A stretch of 64,000 nt of DNA, taken from Rhodocytophaga rosea (GTDB lineage Bacteria > Bacteroidota > Bacteroidia > Cytophagales > 172606-1). The position numbers and the translations under genes are program-made. The stretch covers positions 3,180,501 to 3,244,500 of the forward strand of contig NZ_CP048222.1 of the NCBI RefSeq assembly GCF_010119975.1, written 5' to 3'. Shown in pieces: positions 48,201 to 56,705 of this stretch (positions within the stretch are counted from its first letter, which is position 1; the number at the start of each line of letters is the position of its first letter). The notes under the pieces were generated by a model. It was not told the DNA's origin. It did not search any database and was given only the letters and a program-made list of their open reading frames with translations.

Positions 48201-48543
48201 GAGACCTGGCAAAACCGATGCTATTCTGCCACAATTGACTTCCAGTGATCAGGTAAGTATTCTTCCTTCTACTTATTATCTGGAAGATGGATCGTATTTC
48301 CGCTTTAAAAACATCCAGTTAACCTATAACCTGCCTGTAGGGCTGATCTCTAAAATAGGCTTGGGTGCCACCAGACTATACATTCAGGGACAGAATCTAT
48401 TCACCTTTACCAAATATTCAGGGATGGACCCGGAAATCAATTTGCGAAACTACAATTCAGGAAACGACCGCCAGATTGGGGTAGATGGAGGATCTTATCC
48501 GGTAGCCAAACAGTATATCATTGGTTTAAATGTTAGTTTCTAA
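45280..48543 (+). CDS. SusC/RagA family TonB-linked transporter (second locus)
   Basis: This 1087-residue outer-membrane transporter has a signal peptide ending at AYAQS. The carboxypeptidase-regulatory domain (ISGKVTSQEDASELPGVNVTVKG) follows, then the plug hallmarks EVVVTGYGSQSKKDITGAV, LYVIDGVPT and GSRAGNGVVIITTKKG. The long barrel ends YIIGLNVSF. There is no STN domain. It is 38 nt upstream of its SusD partner. No glycoside hydrolase accompanies this pair, so its substrate is unknown. Confidence 0.95.
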   Translation: MKRIFPIPLSRLALTVVLSIFSVVAYAQSRTISGKVTSQEDASELPGVNVTVKGSTTGTVTDANGTYSLAVPENNSTLVFSYIGFTTLEVAVGTRSSIDVQLIPDVKTLQEVVVTGYGSQSKKDITGAVATIDSKQLLSTPSTNLGQAMQGRVAGVTVGNENSPGGGVMVRIRGFGTINDNSPLYVIDGVPTKGNLNTLNLNDIESMQILKDASASSIYGSRAGNGVVIITTKKGKVGKPVFTYDTYYGTQRPGKFLDLLNTQEYAQLVWESRINAGAVGPNGNPIHAQFGNGPTPQIPDYIFPAGASADDPRVAQDANGNYINYSNNIDGPDFNKTKFLITKANKEGTNWLDEIFNPAPIQNHQLGVSGGNETGRYAMSVNYFDQQGIMKYTNFKRYSLRANTEFNITKRIRVGENFQVGYSERVGQPNGNSNESNPVSFAFRIQPIVPVYDVSGTTFAGTRGTDLDNSRQPVGDLWRNKDNKQKEVRLFGNAYAEIDILKNLTAKTSFGIDYNLFNFRNYTIRDIESAESRGSNSLQTSNNYEWTWTWYNTLTYNLNLGDAHRFNFLVGTESIKDYFESFDASRTNFASDDIENRYLSGGTGVQTNNGGASNWALASEFAKVNYAFADKYLLEGTMRRDRSSRFAPQFRVAVFPAVSAGWVFSQEGFASGLSSFLSRGKLRAGWGQTGNQEIGNYNAFTIFSTNPITSFYDLNGSRTSAVPGYELTQFGNARAKWETTTSTNLGLDVSLFNNKVEATFDWYTRTTSDMLFPVQAPLTSGVATAPFQNIGSMRNRGVDIGVNYYGDALDNELTYTIGANFSTYRNEVTKTTGNPNTQYFGINDERIQNFVVTQQGFPISSFFGYTLDGIFQSDDEAAAAPVNNLGTNQNKAGRFIFKDINGDNVIDTKDLSIIGNPHPDFTYGINVSVNYKSFGLTLFGQGVQGNQIFNYVKYWTDFPTFAGNRSHRMLYDSWRPGKTDAILPQLTSSDQVSILPSTYYLEDGSYFRFKNIQLTYNLPVGLISKIGLGATRLYIQGQNLFTFTKYSGMDPEINLRNYNSGNDRQIGVDGGSYPVAKQYIIGLNVSF

Positions 48544-48581
48544 TCAATCTTATTTATACGGTAAATAAAAATTATAAAGAG

Positions 48582-50309
48582 ATGAAAAAAATAGCAATAA
48601 TCACAAGTGCCTTCTTCCTGAGCATATTCAGTAGTTGCTCAGATAAGTTTCTGGATGTGAATCCGAAAGCCGCACTTAGCAGTTCTACTTTACAAAATAA
48701 AAATGGGGTTAACTCCCTTCTGGTAGGAGCCTATTCCTTGCTCGATGGATGGGCAACCGCCGAAGGAGCTTACCGTTCTTACCAGGTGGGTGCCGATAAC
48801 TGGGTATATGGCAGTGTCGCATCCGATGATGCCTATAAAGGCACCATTGCCGGTGATCAGCCGCCCATTTCCTTAATCGAACAGCACAGCATTGCTTCTG
48901 ATAATGTGTATTTCCGGGGTAAATGGCGGGGGATGTATGATGGAATTGCCCGTACCAACGACGTATTGCAGATCTTGCCAAAAGCGGCTGATGTAACCGA
49001 TGCAGAACGGCAGCAGATCATAGCAGAAGCCAGGTTTTTAAGAGGCCATTACCATTTTGAATTGAAGAAGATGTATAACAATGTGCCCTATATCGACGAA
49101 GTAGTGTATGATCCCAATAACCTGGAGAGTACCAAGGTGCCAAATAGCACTGACATCTGGCCTAAAATTGAAGAAGACCTGAAACTTGCTTATGAAACGC
49201 TTCCTACTACCCAGACTCAAAAGGGTCGGGCAACCAAATGGGCTGCGGGTGCTACCTTAGCCAAAGCCTATTTATTCCAGAAAAAATATGCAGAAGCCAA
49301 AACCATTCTGGAAGCTATTGTAGCCAGTGGCCAGTATAAATTAGCTGATAGATACCATGATAGTTTCAAAGCGGTTACCAATAATAATATAGAATCTATT
49401 TTTGAAATCCAGTATTCTGTAAATGATGGGGCCTCGGGCGGCGAAAATGGGAACATTGGTTCTACCTTGAATTATCCGTATGGTGGTGGTGGCGTAACTA
49501 CCTGCTGCGGTTTCTTTCAGCCCTCGCAAAATTTAGTGAATGCCTTTAAAACAGAGAATGGCTTGCCTATGCTGGATACCTTCAATGCTGCAGATGTTAC
49601 CAGCGATCAGGGCATTGAGTCTACCAATCTTAACTTTACTCCTTACGCAGGTACACTCGATCCGCGCCTGGACTGGACTGTGGGCAGACGTGGCATCCCA
49701 TTCCTGGATTGGGGTGTGCATCCTGGTAAAGTGTATGTGCGTGACCAGGCATATGGCGGGCCATATTCTCCAAAAAAACACGTGATGTACCGTTCGGATG
49801 TGGGAACCAATACATTTGCAAGCAACCCCCGTTTAAATGCCAATAATTACCGCATGATCCGCTACTCTCACGTATTACTATGGCTGGCTGAAATTGAGGT
49901 GGAACTAAATAATCTGGAAGCCGCCAGAGGTTATGTTAATCAGATCAGAGCAAGAGCAGCTAATCCGGATGGGTTTGTGAAGAAAGCAGATGGAACCCCT
50001 GCCGCCAATTATGTAATCAATCAGTATACTGACCCTTGGGCAGATCAGGCCACCGCCAGAAAAGCCGTACAATTTGAACAAAGGCTGGAGTTTGGCATGG
50101 AAGGACACCGCCGGTTCGATCTGGTACGCTGGGGAATTGCGGCTGAAACGCTGAATGCCTATTATGCCGTAGAAGGCAATAAACGTCCGTATCTGAAAGG
50201 TGTTCAGTTTGTAAAGGGCAAGCATGAATACTTCCCAATCCCATTACAGGAAATTCTGAACAGTACTGTGAACGGGCAACCTACCCTGGTGCAGAATCCA
50301 CAGTATTAA
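48582..50309 (+). CDS. SusD/RagB family lipoprotein (second locus)
   Basis: The 575-residue surface lipoprotein has lipobox IFSSC at about residue 19, followed by SDKFLDVNPKAALSSSTLQN and the RagB/SusD TPR-like architecture. Typical features are ARFLRGHYHFELKKMY, RYSHVLLWLAEIEVELNN and EFGMEGHRRFDLVRWG near the C-terminus. It binds the ligand delivered to SusC. A strong terminator follows directly, so susCD forms a two-gene unit. Confidence 0.95.
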   Translation: MKKIAIITSAFFLSIFSSCSDKFLDVNPKAALSSSTLQNKNGVNSLLVGAYSLLDGWATAEGAYRSYQVGADNWVYGSVASDDAYKGTIAGDQPPISLIEQHSIASDNVYFRGKWRGMYDGIARTNDVLQILPKAADVTDAERQQIIAEARFLRGHYHFELKKMYNNVPYIDEVVYDPNNLESTKVPNSTDIWPKIEEDLKLAYETLPTTQTQKGRATKWAAGATLAKAYLFQKKYAEAKTILEAIVASGQYKLADRYHDSFKAVTNNNIESIFEIQYSVNDGASGGENGNIGSTLNYPYGGGGVTTCCGFFQPSQNLVNAFKTENGLPMLDTFNAADVTSDQGIESTNLNFTPYAGTLDPRLDWTVGRRGIPFLDWGVHPGKVYVRDQAYGGPYSPKKHVMYRSDVGTNTFASNPRLNANNYRMIRYSHVLLWLAEIEVELNNLEAARGYVNQIRARAANPDGFVKKADGTPAANYVINQYTDPWADQATARKAVQFEQRLEFGMEGHRRFDLVRWGIAAETLNAYYAVEGNKRPYLKGVQFVKGKHEYFPIPLQEILNSTVNGQPTLVQNPQY

Positions 50310-50328
50310 TATCTTAATAACCAGTAAA

Positions 50329-50370
50329 CAAAAGCCTTTGAACTTGATTGTTCAAAGGCTTTTGTTTTTT
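50329..50370 (+). terminator. Strong intrinsic terminator after susCD
   Basis: CAAAAGCCTTTGAAC and GTTCAAAGGCTTTTG form a perfect 15-bp stem around a 6-nt loop and are followed by six Ts. It can also serve the convergent PmbA-like gene on the minus strand. Confidence 0.9.
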
Positions 50371-50402
50371 GAGTAAAAAGTATTCCTGATGCAGGCCGAG
50401 TA

Positions 50403-51734
50403 TTATACAGCATCGGAAAGACTGGTAAAGGTAAAGTCCCGGATTTTCATAGGTGGAACCAGATTACCGCTGATACGTTGCGGTTTACCTAAAGCTTCTA
50501 AGTTATTGAGCATAATAATAGGGCTTTCGTTGAAGCGGAAATTTTTAATCGGGTGTTTGATCTTTCCATTTTCAATAAAAAATGTACCATCCCTCGTAAG
50601 GCCGGTATAGAGCAGCGTTTGTGGATCTACCGAGCGAATGTACCAGAACCGGGTAACCAAAATACCTCTGGGAGTACTCCGGATCATATCTTCTATGGTT
50701 TCTGTACCCCCTTCCATAATAAAGTTAGCCGGAGGTGGAATAGATTTGATCTTCTTATTTTCGGCCCAGTAGCGGGAAGAATACAGATTTTTTACCACGC
50801 CCTTTTCAATCCAGGTTATTTTCTCCTGTGGCCTTCCATCGCCAGACCAGGTAGCATCCGGTACTTCCGGATGAGTCGGATCTGAATAGACAGTAATCCG
50901 CTCGTCGAACATTTTTTCACCTAGCTTGTTGCCGCCTCCTTTTTTACTCAAAAAACTCCGGCCTTCGTCGGCAGTACGGGCATCCATGCTGTTAAATAAA
51001 GCGCCTAGTAAACTGGCATCCGTATTGGAGAGCAGTGCGGCTGGTTCGAGTATCACCGTATATTTTCCTGGTTCAATAGCTTTGGCACCAGTAGAAGAAC
51101 TGGCTTTGGCAATGGCGATTTGAGAGGTAGCCGCTGTATCCAGTTTGCTTACATCATTAAAATCGCTGGTCGCATAGCCTGATCCGGTTCCGTCTGTGGT
51201 ACGCATGGTAACAGAAAATGTAACGCCTGTCTGCCGGGAATAAGCAAACAAGCCTTTGGAATTGAGCATAGCAGAAAAAGTAGCCGCATCCTGCAAAAAG
51301 CCTGCTGCCTGCACATTTTTAGCCACGGCAGGTTCAATACTTTTCATGGCTGCATCTGCCCGGAAGTCAGGAGTAATATTAGCGGTAGTTTCTATATAAG
51401 CCGGTGAAGTTTTATAGGTTTGTGGACCCAACAGAGGCAGATACTCCGGATCTTCAGGAGCTAGTTTGGCCAGTTCCTCGGAGCGGCGTACTACTTTTTG
51501 CAGCGAAGCATCGTCGAATTCATTGATGGTAGCCGTACCAGATTTTTTCCCAAAATAAGAAGTAACGACCAGGGATGTATCGTTATCCATACCACTGGTA
51601 GACACCGAGTTGCGTGCATACCGGATATTTCCGCCTACATTTCCATTGAGATTGAGTTCACATTCATTTGCGGTGGAATAACCCAGTGCCTTCTTTAAAA
51701 TAGCCTGTGCTTCTTCCTGCGTTAGTATTGCCAT
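50403..51734 (-). CDS. PmbA/TldE-like partner protein
   Basis: The 443-residue protein of the TldD/PmbA (U62) family corresponds to the TldE/PmbA subunit that pairs with TldD. It has the family fold with SGMDNDTSLVVTSYFGKKSGTATINEFD and EKMFDERITVYSDPTHP but no HExxxH motif, as expected for the non-catalytic subunit. There is no signal peptide. It lies 72 nt downstream of the TldD gene on the same strand, so the two are probably co-expressed. In Enterobacteria the complex matures microcin B17 and degrades CcdA; the role here is unknown. Confidence 0.88.
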   Translation of the reverse strand: MAILTQEEAQAILKKALGYSTANECELNLNGNVGGNIRYARNSVSTSGMDNDTSLVVTSYFGKKSGTATINEFDDASLQKVVRRSEELAKLAPEDPEYLPLLGPQTYKTSPAYIETTANITPDFRADAAMKSIEPAVAKNVQAAGFLQDAATFSAMLNSKGLFAYSRQTGVTFSVTMRTTDGTGSGYATSDFNDVSKLDTAATSQIAIAKASSSTGAKAIEPGKYTVILEPAALLSNTDASLLGALFNSMDARTADEGRSFLSKKGGGNKLGEKMFDERITVYSDPTHPEVPDATWSGDGRPQEKITWIEKGVVKNLYSSRYWAENKKIKSIPPPANFIMEGGTETIEDMIRSTPRGILVTRFWYIRSVDPQTLLYTGLTRDGTFFIENGKIKHPIKNFRFNESPIIMLNNLEALGKPQRISGNLVPPMKIRDFTFTSLSDAV

Positions 51735-51806
51735 AATTTCGTAGTTCGTTGTTGGTTATTATTAGTGGATTTGAACCGTATAGTTCGCATAACAGTGCTC
51801 TACACT

Positions 51807-53450
51807 TTAAATTTTCCTTGCGGTGTTGATCACATTAATTCCATCGAAACGGGTGGTCGCACTGCCATGAGAAACCGCACTTACCTGCGAAGGCTGGCCT
51901 TTTCCATCGAAGAAAGAACCAAATAACCGGTAATCGCTTTCATCGCATATTTTAGCGCAGGAGTTCCAGAATTCCTGTGTATTGGCCTGATAAGCTACAT
52001 CCTCCAGCGGGCCCACAATTTTTCCTTTGCTGATCTCATAAAATAGCGTACCGCCAAACTGGAAATTATACCGTTGCTGATCAATAGAGAACGAACCCCG
52101 TCCGGCAATGTAAATGCCCTTATCCACATCTTTAATCATATCATCTACGGAGTATTTTTCCTTGCCGGGAGCCAGGGAAATATTAGGCATCCGCTGAAAT
52201 TGTACCGAACTCCAGTGGTCAGCATAGCAACAGCCATGCGATTCTTTTTCGCCGATCATTGCCGCCTGATCCCGTATCGCCTGGTAATTCACTAACACTC
52301 CATCTTTGATCACATCCCAGCGTTTGGTTTTTACCCCTTCATCATCGTAGGCAACTGCACCCAGAGAACCGGTCTGTGTTTTATCAGCAAAAATGTTCAC
52401 GAGTTTACTGCCATACTGGAAAGTTTTGGTTTTCCATTTGTCGAGGGTAGCGAAACTGGTTCCAGCATAATTGGCTTCATAGCCGAGTACTCTATCCAGC
52501 TCTGTGGGGTGGCCTACTGATTCGTGTATGGTTAATCCCAGGTGATCTGGATCAAGCACCATCGTATATTTTCCGGCTTCTACAGATTTGGCGGTAAGTT
52601 TTTCTTTGGCCTGACGGGCAGCAGCAGTTGCATCTTCCACCATGTCGTAAGAATTTTTATACCCGAAAATACCTGTTCCGGCCGGGCCTGCAATTTTCTC
52701 TTTCGGATCGCCATCCAGGTATTCGTAGCCCATTCCTCTGGGTGCACTCAGCGCTTGCCTCGTACGGAATTTTCCTGAAGTACGGTCTACACAGGTTACC
52801 CCAAAGTTTGGCCAGATGCGGTGAACATCCTGGTCTATATAGGAGCCATCAGTGGAGGCAAAATATTTTTGTTCGTTGATCTGGAAAAGCTGTGAATTTA
52901 CAAAGCTAGCTCCCCCTTCTAATGCCCTGGCATTTGCCCGGAGCATCAGCTCTACTTTTTCAGCGATGGGTATTTCAAAGGCATTCTTTTTAATAGGCGT
53001 TTTCCAGCTTACTTCTCCTACCCCTTTTACCGGTGCCAGCACAACTGGTTCTTTCTGCACTTTGGCATTGGCTTTGGCAATCGCTACTGCCTGTTCGGCT
53101 GCTTTGGCAATTCCCTTCTCACTTACATCGCTGGTAGCGGCAAAACCCCAGGTTCCACTGGCAATCACCCTGATCCCTACGCCATACGATTCTGTGTTGG
53201 TGATGTTCTGAACTTGTTTTTCTCTGGTTATGATAAACTGGTTCAGGTAGCGGCCAATCCGGACATCAGCATAGGTAGCGCCTTTCGATTTGGCTGCATT
53301 CAGTGCGGCATCCGCCAGCCTTTTTTTCTGAACAACATCCACCTTTTGCAGCATCTCTTCCGGTGAAATGCTTTGACCGAACAGGTGGTTAGGCAGAAGA
53401 ATAGCTCCTGTACCCAGACCTGTTAATTGAATAAAATCACGTCTTTTCAA
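51807..53450 (-). CDS. tldD: TldD metalloprotease with Tat signal
   Basis: The 547-residue catalytic subunit of the TldD/TldE protease pair carries the metal-binding HExxxH motif in TIHESVGHPTELD and a Cys-containing loop (ESHGCCYADHW) consistent with the third ligand. The N-terminus, MKRRDFIQLTGLGTGAILLP, has a twin-Arg motif and hydrophobic region typical of a Tat signal, so it may be exported folded to the periplasm, unlike cytosolic E. coli TldD. Its partner downstream has no such signal and could be carried along as a complex. The reading frame is complete. Confidence 0.88.
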   Translation of the reverse strand: MKRRDFIQLTGLGTGAILLPNHLFGQSISPEEMLQKVDVVQKKRLADAALNAAKSKGATYADVRIGRYLNQFIITREKQVQNITNTESYGVGIRVIASGTWGFAATSDVSEKGIAKAAEQAVAIAKANAKVQKEPVVLAPVKGVGEVSWKTPIKKNAFEIPIAEKVELMLRANARALEGGASFVNSQLFQINEQKYFASTDGSYIDQDVHRIWPNFGVTCVDRTSGKFRTRQALSAPRGMGYEYLDGDPKEKIAGPAGTGIFGYKNSYDMVEDATAAARQAKEKLTAKSVEAGKYTMVLDPDHLGLTIHESVGHPTELDRVLGYEANYAGTSFATLDKWKTKTFQYGSKLVNIFADKTQTGSLGAVAYDDEGVKTKRWDVIKDGVLVNYQAIRDQAAMIGEKESHGCCYADHWSSVQFQRMPNISLAPGKEKYSVDDMIKDVDKGIYIAGRGSFSIDQQRYNFQFGGTLFYEISKGKIVGPLEDVAYQANTQEFWNSCAKICDESDYRLFGSFFDGKGQPSQVSAVSHGSATTRFDGINVINTARKI

Positions 53451-53707
53451 GATATCCTCCTCTTATAGTGGGTTTGTTGATAAAAATAAATGAAGCTTTA
53501 ATAATATGTAATTTTGAGGGGAACTTAAAATATATTATTATAAATATATCTACTCAAACGCTTTTATTTCGAAATTATAGCCGGTTTAGGGTATATCTAA
53601 CTTCTGAAAATAATTTTTCATCTGTGTATGATTTACATAAATTTTGTAGATTGTATACATACATTATCAGGAAATATCTTACATCCATCTTACTAGCCTA
53701 ACTTCTT

Positions 53708-54316
53708 ATGACTTTAAGCAATTTTACTCCTATTGCCTGTTCTCTGTGCAAATCCGTTTGCATTATTTTTTTAGTATATGTTGCCTCTGTATTTTCAAAT
53801 CCCTCCGTTGCCCAGCAAATACACACCAATGGAGAATTACCAAGTGGTGGAGGTATTCCGGAAGGCTCATTCATTATGCTGGCCGATGGCAGTGAAAAAC
53901 GGGTAGAGCATATTCAGGCAGGAGATATAGTTGCAGCCTATGACCCGGCCATTGAACAACTCGTATCTACAGTAGTGCTTTCTAAACAATCTCATCCGGG
54001 CGAACATCAGGCTACAGTATCCGTAATGCTGGTATTGGAAGAATTAACGGCTTCTTTACAGTTGAATGGCGGAACACTCGGCATTATACTCCAGGCAGAC
54101 TTTACCCAGTCGCTGCTGACGCAATGGGGTAAAAAAGAAGCTGGACAATTGCAGGAAGGCGATAAGATATATTGTTATGAAGAAACCTCCAGACGTTTTC
54201 ACTTATACAGTGTGTATGGCGTTAGTGTGAACCAACAACCTGCCACTACTTCCTATCAGTTACTGACAGACAAGCAGAATTACCTTGCCACTGGTGTGGT
54301 AGTGCTGGGTAATTGA
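53708..54316 (+). CDS. Exported Hint-fold protein lacking the catalytic Cys
   Basis: The 202-residue protein has a hydrophobic signal region (VCIIFLVYVASVF, then VAQQIH) followed by a Hint (Hedgehog/intein) fold. The block GIPEGSFIMLADGSEKRVEHIQAGDIVAAYDP matches the opening C-F-x-x-G-T-x-x-x-x-x-D-G-S-x-x-x-I-x-x-I-x-x-G-D-x-V. The end, LTDKQNYLATGVVVLGN, matches the closing N-F-x-x-x-G-x-x-V-H-N strand. The Cys1 position is Gly and the final His-Asn reads Gly-Asn, so self-splicing chemistry is not expected. It stands alone, with no toxin or Rhs partner nearby. The assignment is from pattern matching and is moderately sure. Confidence 0.65.
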   Translation: MTLSNFTPIACSLCKSVCIIFLVYVASVFSNPSVAQQIHTNGELPSGGGIPEGSFIMLADGSEKRVEHIQAGDIVAAYDPAIEQLVSTVVLSKQSHPGEHQATVSVMLVLEELTASLQLNGGTLGIILQADFTQSLLTQWGKKEAGQLQEGDKIYCYEETSRRFHLYSVYGVSVNQQPATTSYQLLTDKQNYLATGVVVLGN

Positions 54317-54516
54317 GCTTATGCTTACTCAACCAGGTGCAATTCAAAATAATTTTGTCATTGTATAAGTGACAGAAGCCTTGGATTTATACTGCAATAT
54401 TCCATCATTGGAAATCTCTCAACTAACATTACTTCGTATTTTTCTTGCAACATTCGTAAACATAGCTGCTTTAGAAGCGTTTAGTTATCATATTTCAAAC
54501 CAAAACCCTTCAACCT

Positions 54517-55371
54517 ATGAGTTACATTAAAACTGCATCCGGCGTAAATTTATTTTATGAAGATTGGGGAACTGGACAGCCAGTGGTTCTGATACATGGA
54601 TGGCCTTTAAGCCACGAAATGTGGGAAGCCCAGCTGACCGAACTGCCTCAACAAGGCTTGCGCTGTATCGCTTATGACCGCCGTGGCTTCGGAAAATCTT
54701 CTAAACCCTGGCAAGGTTACGATTATAATACGTTGGCCGATGACTTAAAAGCCGTACTGGAAGAATTGGATTTGAATGATGTTACCTTAGTTGGCTTTTC
54801 GATGGGCGGTGGAGAAGTAGTTCGCTATTTGAGCAAATATGGCAGTGCCAGAGTTTCCAAAGCCGTATTGCTAGGGGCAGTTACTCCTTTCCTGCTCAAA
54901 ACCGCTGACAATCCCAATGGAGCACCTCAGGAAGTATTTAATGGCATGATTGAAAAAATCAGGGAAGATCGTCCTGCTTTTCTGGCTGATTTTGGTAAAC
55001 AATTCTTTGGGGTAAGTCTGCTGAGCCATCCGGTGAGCCAGGAAATGTTAGACTGGTGCAGAGTATTGGCTTTACATGCGTCTCCCAGAGCTACTATTGA
55101 TTGTGTACGTTCTTTCGGCATGACTGATTTCCGCCTGGATATGCCTAAGGTAGATGTGCCTACGCTTATCATTCATGGCAGTGCCGACCAGACAGTTCCC
55201 ATCGAAGCTTCTGGTAACCAATCTGCCAAAATGATTCCGGGTGCGAAATATATTGTATACGATGGTGCCCCTCACGGATTCTATCTCACAGAAAAAGAAC
55301 GGCTGAATCAGGATTTACTGGCATTCATCAAAGCACCAGCTTCCCAGCCTTCAACCGCTTCTGCCTATTAA
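54517..55371 (+). CDS. Alpha/beta hydrolase, chloroperoxidase-like
   Basis: The 284-residue cytosolic serine hydrolase resembles non-haem chloroperoxidases/esterases. The oxyanion region is VVLIHGWPLSHEMWEAQ, the nucleophile elbow is GFSMGGGEVVRYL, the catalytic Asp lies in IHGSADQTVP and the catalytic His in DGAPHGFYLTEKE. The 30-odd residues before the first strand (SYIKTASGVNLFYEDWGTG) are canonical. It is followed by an intrinsic terminator. The natural substrate is unknown. Confidence 0.9.
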   Translation: MSYIKTASGVNLFYEDWGTGQPVVLIHGWPLSHEMWEAQLTELPQQGLRCIAYDRRGFGKSSKPWQGYDYNTLADDLKAVLEELDLNDVTLVGFSMGGGEVVRYLSKYGSARVSKAVLLGAVTPFLLKTADNPNGAPQEVFNGMIEKIREDRPAFLADFGKQFFGVSLLSHPVSQEMLDWCRVLALHASPRATIDCVRSFGMTDFRLDMPKVDVPTLIIHGSADQTVPIEASGNQSAKMIPGAKYIVYDGAPHGFYLTEKERLNQDLLAFIKAPASQPSTASAY

Positions 55372-55392
55372 TATCTTACTATAATATATCTC

Positions 55393-55427
55393 AATCGCCT
55401 TGCTTTTTTCGCAGGGCGATTTTGTTT
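55393..55427 (+). terminator. Intrinsic terminator
   Basis: AATCGCCTTGC and GCAGGGCGATT pair (one G-T pair) around a 7-nt T-rich loop, followed by TTGTTTT. It ends the alpha/beta hydrolase gene. Confidence 0.75.
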
Positions 55428-55529
55428 TCCTCATTCTATGTTTTTCATCGAAGATAAAGGATGCAACCAGGTGTAAAATTCATTTCTTTTATTTATTCAG
55501 ATGTTAGTAAAAGACAGTATTTTGCAGCT

Positions 55530-56567
55530 ATGTTTGAAGAAAAATGGGAAAAAAGATGGCATCCACTCCGTCAGGAATGGGTGGTATATGCCGCTCACCG
55601 GAATTCCCGCCCCTGGAACACTGGTGCTTCTACGCTTGAAAAAAAGGTAACTCCAGCCTATGATTCCTCTTGTTATTTATGTCCGGGAAACAAGCGCATT
55701 CATGGCGGACAGAATCCGGATTATACCGGAATTTTTATTTTCGACAACGATCATCCGGTAGTAGGCAGCCAAGCGCCTGAAATTGATCCATCCAGACAAA
55801 TCAGTGGCAATAGTTTATATAAACGGGCAAAAGCAGAAGGTATCGCCAGAGTCGTTTGTTATGATCCGAGGCACAATGTAAGTCTGGCTGAGGTAGATAC
55901 CAAACAAGTAACCAATGTATTTATAGCCTGGCGTTCGCAGATGCAGGAATTTTACGACAATCCGGCTATTAATCATGTGCTTATTTTCGAAAACAAAGGA
56001 GAATTAAGTGGTGTATCGAATCCGCATCCGCATTGCCAGATTTATGCCACTGACTTTGTATTTAAGCATACCGAACAGCATTTGCAGGTTGCCCAGCAGC
56101 ACCAAACAGATACTAGCCAGAATATTTTTGAGCAGATCATCGAAAATGAACAGCAGGAAGGATTACGAGTTGTTGCTGAAAATAAGGGTGCTATTGCATT
56201 TATTCCATTTTTTGCCCGGTATGCTTACGAAATGATGATTTTTCCCAAAAAACGCCATGCCACACTCATTACAATGTCAGATGCAGAACTTTACGATCTG
56301 GCAGCTGTATTTCAGGAGGTGATCTGGCGGTATGATGCGCTGTTTGAAATGAGTTTTCCCTACGTCATGAGTGTGCAGCAAGCACCGGTAGACGGAAGTT
56401 TGTATCCGGAATATCACTTGCATTTATCTATTCTGCCTCCCTTGCGCCAGCCAGGATTGATTAAGTTTTTGGCAGGACCGGAAATTGGAGGGGGTAATTT
56501 TATGGCAGACACCATGCCGGAAGAAAAAGCCGCCGCCTTACGGAATGTGATGTTGCCCGGAATGTAA
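55530..56567 (+). CDS. galT: Galactose-1-phosphate uridylyltransferase
   Basis: The 345-residue HIT-superfamily enzyme exchanges UDP between UDP-glucose and galactose-1-phosphate in the Leloir pathway. The Zn-site CYLCPGN and the active-site HPHxQ motif as NPHPHCQIYATD (catalytic second His) are intact. The second half repeats the HIT fold, with YPEYHLHLSILPPLR. ATG 55530 gives the typical N-terminus (MFEEKWEKRWHPLRQEWVVYA). galK and galE are not adjacent; the epimerase gene at 16921 is a distant relative of galE. Confidence 0.93.
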   Translation: MFEEKWEKRWHPLRQEWVVYAAHRNSRPWNTGASTLEKKVTPAYDSSCYLCPGNKRIHGGQNPDYTGIFIFDNDHPVVGSQAPEIDPSRQISGNSLYKRAKAEGIARVVCYDPRHNVSLAEVDTKQVTNVFIAWRSQMQEFYDNPAINHVLIFENKGELSGVSNPHPHCQIYATDFVFKHTEQHLQVAQQHQTDTSQNIFEQIIENEQQEGLRVVAENKGAIAFIPFFARYAYEMMIFPKKRHATLITMSDAELYDLAAVFQEVIWRYDALFEMSFPYVMSVQQAPVDGSLYPEYHLHLSILPPLRQPGLIKFLAGPEIGGGNFMADTMPEEKAAALRNVMLPGM

Positions 56568-56705
56568 AATAAGGCAAATATGTGAAAGCTAAAGGTTTTA
56601 ATAGTTACACATCTTTTCATTACCTTACCGGCCTTTTTATCAACAATCTTATGGTCAATGAAGTACAATTGACCCATAACAACTGGACTAACTCACCACT
56701 CACCT

